Source: Crambe crambe (taxonomy: Eukaryota; Porifera; Demospongiae; Poecilosclerida; Crambeidae). Taken from it: a stretch of 64,000 nucleotides of DNA. Location: NCBI GenBank assembly GCA_963924555.1, contig OZ004583.1, forward strand, positions 868,001 to 932,000, in the 5' to 3' direction. The notes below the pieces were generated by a model. It saw only the letters and a program-made list of their open reading frames with translations, searched no databases and was not told the origin of the DNA. Position 1 is the first letter of the stretch, and each line of letters opens with the position of its first letter. The position numbers were made by a program, and so were the translations under genes. Below are positions 61,197-64,000 of this stretch, in pieces.

Positions 61197-63634
61197 TTTA
61201 GTATTAAGATTGTTTTCATCAATATCTATGTGGCTCTTGAGTACTTTAACCACAGCAGGTCTTTTACTGTCACTTGCTTTGAAGATCATATACTTGGATA
61301 AGTAACTTATCCAGCTTTCTTCATTCTCAAAGAGTTGGGGCTCAGAATTGTGACCAGCTGGAATAAAACGAAGCTCATCCAGCACTGGATATGGAATATT
61401 TTCTTCAACTAGTAATTTACGTATTTCATTTTCCCATTCTTCGAGTCTCTTCCTCATGTGATCATCTCTTTGATGCATCTTCTGATCTTCATTCAAAAAG
61501 GTTCAAGTGTCATGAACTGGTGGAACTGTTTCTAGCCATGTTATGATAAGGCTATACTGTAGATTTCAGGATGGTTGTCAGTAAGGAATGAGAAATAGGT
61601 AGTGGCTTACAAGGACCTAAGAAACCCGATCCTTTCATGTCCTATACAATCCATGCAGTTGTGTAAACCATAGGACAAATGGTATCCACCTATTCCCCAA
61701 ACCTTCCTGACAACCAATCTGCAATGGACAGTACAGTAGTGGTCAAGGCTATTGTGCTCAACTACTCACCCTTCCTTATAAGGAACACTCTGAGCTCTAT
61801 GAAGATATTGCAAAACCATACAGTGATTTGCAAGTTGGTTGTCCAATGTAAGATAAAAGAGCTGTGTAAATAGATGTGTGGCTTTTCCTCAATATAGATG
61901 CAAGTTTTTTTATTGCAGTCAATTTGCACTTTATATTTGGACAACCAACTTGTAATTCACTGTATAATGGACAATCTTGGATACAAATGAAAGTGTGCAC
62001 AACTATGTACATATCTAAGGAATGCCCTCTGTAAACAGTAAGGTATAAACTGTAATACCTTTACTGTTACAGGGAACATTCCTTCAGTATAAAGTACACA
62101 CTCATTTTACAGTAGACTAAGATTTCAGGATGATTGTCCATGAGGAATGAGCAATATGGTTTGCACAACTGTTATTATTCTGTATGGGATCAGGTTTGTG
62201 CACTCCTGCAATGGACATTAGCTCTGCTTACCTATGATTAATAGAAGGAATATCACAAAATAGCATAAACACTTGTTGATCTTTGCCCCATAACCTTTTG
62301 GAATCTCATCTTTTTCATAACCTTGCATTTCAGACACTCTTGGTTCTCCAACAGCACGTCTCTTTTTGTTTTCAGCTTCTTCTTGATCCCTGGTATTGTC
62401 TTCCTCCTCATCATCTTCCTTCTCGCTATCTTCTTCAGCTTCTTCCTTCTTGCCATCTCGTCCCCTCTTGCTAACCTCTTCGTTCTCACTATCATCTTTC
62501 TTCTCACCATCTTGTTCCTTCATCTTAACCTCTTCATTCATGCCAACCTTTTTCTTCTCGCTATCTTTTTCCCTCTTGCCATTTTGTTCCTTCTTGCTAA
62601 CTTTTTCCTTCTCATCATATTCTTTACCTTCTTTGCCATCTTATTTCTTCTTGCTAACCTCTTCCTTCTTGCCAGCCTCTTCCTTCTTGCCATCTTCTTT
62701 ACCTTCTTCCTTCTCACCACTTCGTTCCTTCTTGCTAACCTCTTCCTTCTCGCCATCTTCTTTAACTTCTTCCTTCTCGCTATCTTCTTTAGCTTCTTCC
62801 TTCTCACCATCTTGTTCCTTAATCTTAACTTCTTCCTTCTCACCATCTTGTTCCTTAATCTTAACTTCTTCCTTCATGCCAGCCTTTTTCTTCCCGCTAT
62901 CTTTATTACCTTCTTCCCTCTTGCCATTTCGTTCCTTACTAACCTTTTCCTTCTCATCACATTCTTTACCTTCTTTGCCATCTCGTTTCTTCTTGCTAAC
63001 CTCTCCGTCTTCTTTACCTTCTTCCTTCTCACCATTTTGTTCCTTCTTGCTAACCTCTTCCTTCTTGCTATCTTCTTCCTTATTGCCATCTTGTTCCTTC
63101 TTGTTGACCTCTTCCTTCCCACTATCTTTTTGCTCCTTTGTGTAGTCCTCCTCACTGAGACTAAGCTCCGGTTTTACTGAGTAAAGATAATTGAATAGTA
63201 AATAACCCCTTCACATCTTAACATAGGGTCAACTACCTGTTTTAATGTTGGATGATTTATCACTACTTGTGGAATTTGGGGCGGGCTTCAAGGATTTGGC
63301 AGTGGGATCGAACTTTGAAGAAAGGTCGGTCTCTGGGCATTCAGTGGACTTTGGGGATTTGGCAGTGGCATCAGACTTTGGGGGTTCGGCAGTGGTATCA
63401 GACTTTGGGAGTTTGGCAGTGGTATCAGACTTCAAGGGTTTGGAAGGGGAATCAGACTCTGGGGTTTGGGCAAGACTCTTGGGTACTTGGAGACTCAGCA
63501 TGATACCCCTTGAGAGGGTAGTCAGTTGGATCTCCAGTCAAGCGTACCTCTACCTCTGTAAAAAAGCAACAAAAAAAAGAGCATATATTATCGCTAGCTA
63601 CCGAAGGACTCGAGTTTGATCACTCACCACTCAT
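61185..63634 (-). pseudogene. A': stalked AIG1-type GTPase, missing the front half of its G domain
   Basis: Same layout as A-right: exon 1 63,634-63,628 (ATGAGTG), exon 2 63,555-63,237 (Ser/Thr/Pro repeats of the form KSDTTAEPP), exon 3 63,176-62,232 (charged stalk, then CLCYFVIFLLLIIG membrane segment), and an exon 4 remnant 61,500-61,185. The remnant starts at NEDQKMHQRDDHMRKRLEE, so P-loop, switch and DSPE regions are gone. Exon 2 has an extra T near 63,478 that breaks the frame, and exon 3 has additional stops (for example near 62,640). It faces gene D tail to tail: its stop at 61,185 lies within D's 3' region. It makes no GTPase but preserves the history of the D/A' pair. Confidence 0.78.
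61501..62231. other. Remnant of A' intron 3 and deletion site
   Basis: The words CAGGATGGTTGTC, GTGTAAACCATAG and GCACAACTA...TACATATCTAAGGAAT recall intron 3 of A-right (53,320-53,450), partly duplicated. The missing G-domain half should have lain here. Confidence 0.5.
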
Positions 63635-63639
63635 TTTGA

Positions 63640-63907
63640 CCACGGTCAGATCAGACAGATTAGGCCGGGAAAACAAAATTTGTAGTTTCTCAGGCTTTTT
63701 TTTGTCAAAAAGCATGAGGGAGGGAAGTTTTTTTTTGTTTTTTTTTTTCTCCAACCAAGGCAGAGTATTAAAATGTGATTACTAAAACAAATGAAATACA
63801 CAGAAAACAACAGTATATAAAATTTAGCTATTATATATTATTATAAAAGGAGAACACAAATATGCATGGTGCAGAAAACTTTTTTTTTTGTTTTTGCATT
63901 TTTTTGA
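63640..63907. other. AT-rich stretch with T-runs, no gene seen
   Basis: Contains several runs of 7-10 T and a GTTTTT pattern. The 3' side abuts a possible coding end on the minus strand at 63,908. Confidence 0.45.
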
Positions 63908-64000
63908 TTACATATGTTTCCTCTTCCTTTTCAATAGAGGGGACTTGCCATGTTGTTTGCAGTCTTTGCAAAGGGGGTACTGTCCATCACTGAGTTCACT
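63908..64000 (-). CDS. Possible 3' end of a gene cut by the window edge
   Basis: Open from the window end to a TAA at 63,910-63,908: 30 codons reading SELSDGQYPLCKDCKQHGK, then a basic tail RKRKHM. The CKDC pair followed by His could be part of a zinc-binding motif. Too short to identify; it could be chance. Confidence 0.3.
   Translation of the reverse strand, partial: SELSDGQYPLCKDCKQHGKSPLLKRKRKHM

Noticed and set aside
62323..63180. Long hydrophobic plus-strand frame opposite A'
   Set aside because: Same antisense artefact of the charged stalk repeat.
1..64000. tRNA, rRNA or other structured RNA genes
   Set aside because: None recognised by eye; I did not run a covariance search, so small RNA genes cannot be excluded.

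Overview
This window is eukaryotic, from an invertebrate animal. AT-rich intergenic DNA, introns of about 50-150 bp, many short inverted-repeat transposons, an OTU-bearing Helitron and a cluster of AIG1/Toc34-type GTPase genes fit a marine sponge (demosponge) best. The organism assignment is inference. No operon, Shine-Dalgarno or other bacterial feature is present.

Layout. 1-2.2 kb: a decayed CACTA-like transposase with one intron. 2.5-3.4 kb: an eroded AIG1-type GTPase fragment. 3.8-5.35 kb: two non-autonomous DNA transposons. 6.6-13.8 kb: a Helitron coding for a Rep/helicase with two C-terminal OTU protease domains, split in two by an apparent one-base frameshift. 14-17.8 kb: short repeats, hairpins and one possible small gene. 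17.78-54.63 kb: a large imperfect palindrome. Its outer arms (17,783-28,922 and 43,304-54,632) carry, in mirror order, GTPase genes that I call A, B and C plus a broken integrase-type gene. Its centre (28.9-43.3 kb) holds a 565-bp hairpin element, a 2.8-kb foldback element and four tandem arrays. One of those arrays (about 144-165 bp units) appears on both sides of the axis in opposite orientation. 54.9-57.9 kb: a nested transposon composite (inverted-repeat element, LINE, MULE-like element). 59-60 kb: a second LINE fragment. 60-63.6 kb: another GTPase pair (D and A').

GTPases. Two architectures recur. B, C and D have a signal-peptide-like first exon, conserved cysteines, then the G domain; B also ends in a hydrophobic tail. 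A has a tiny first exon, a Ser/Thr/Pro-rich exon, a long Lys/Glu-rich charged stalk, one transmembrane segment and then the G domain. A and B lie tail to tail, 65 bp apart, in both arms, and D/A' repeats the arrangement. B is intact in both arms (322 codons each). A is intact only on the right (631 codons). On the left A has lost its first exon, gained a stop and a transposon, and lost the P-loop lysine to an 8-bp deletion. C is complete only on the left (293 codons), because a deletion of about 6.2 kb on the right removed its signal-peptide exon. D is frameshifted in a G-run and A' lacks the front half of its G domain.

Overall, a family of membrane- or secretory-targeted AIG1-type GTPases appears to be expanding and decaying by palindromic duplication in a transposon-dense region. 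The main caution is that an inverted duplication this similar may be an assembly artefact.
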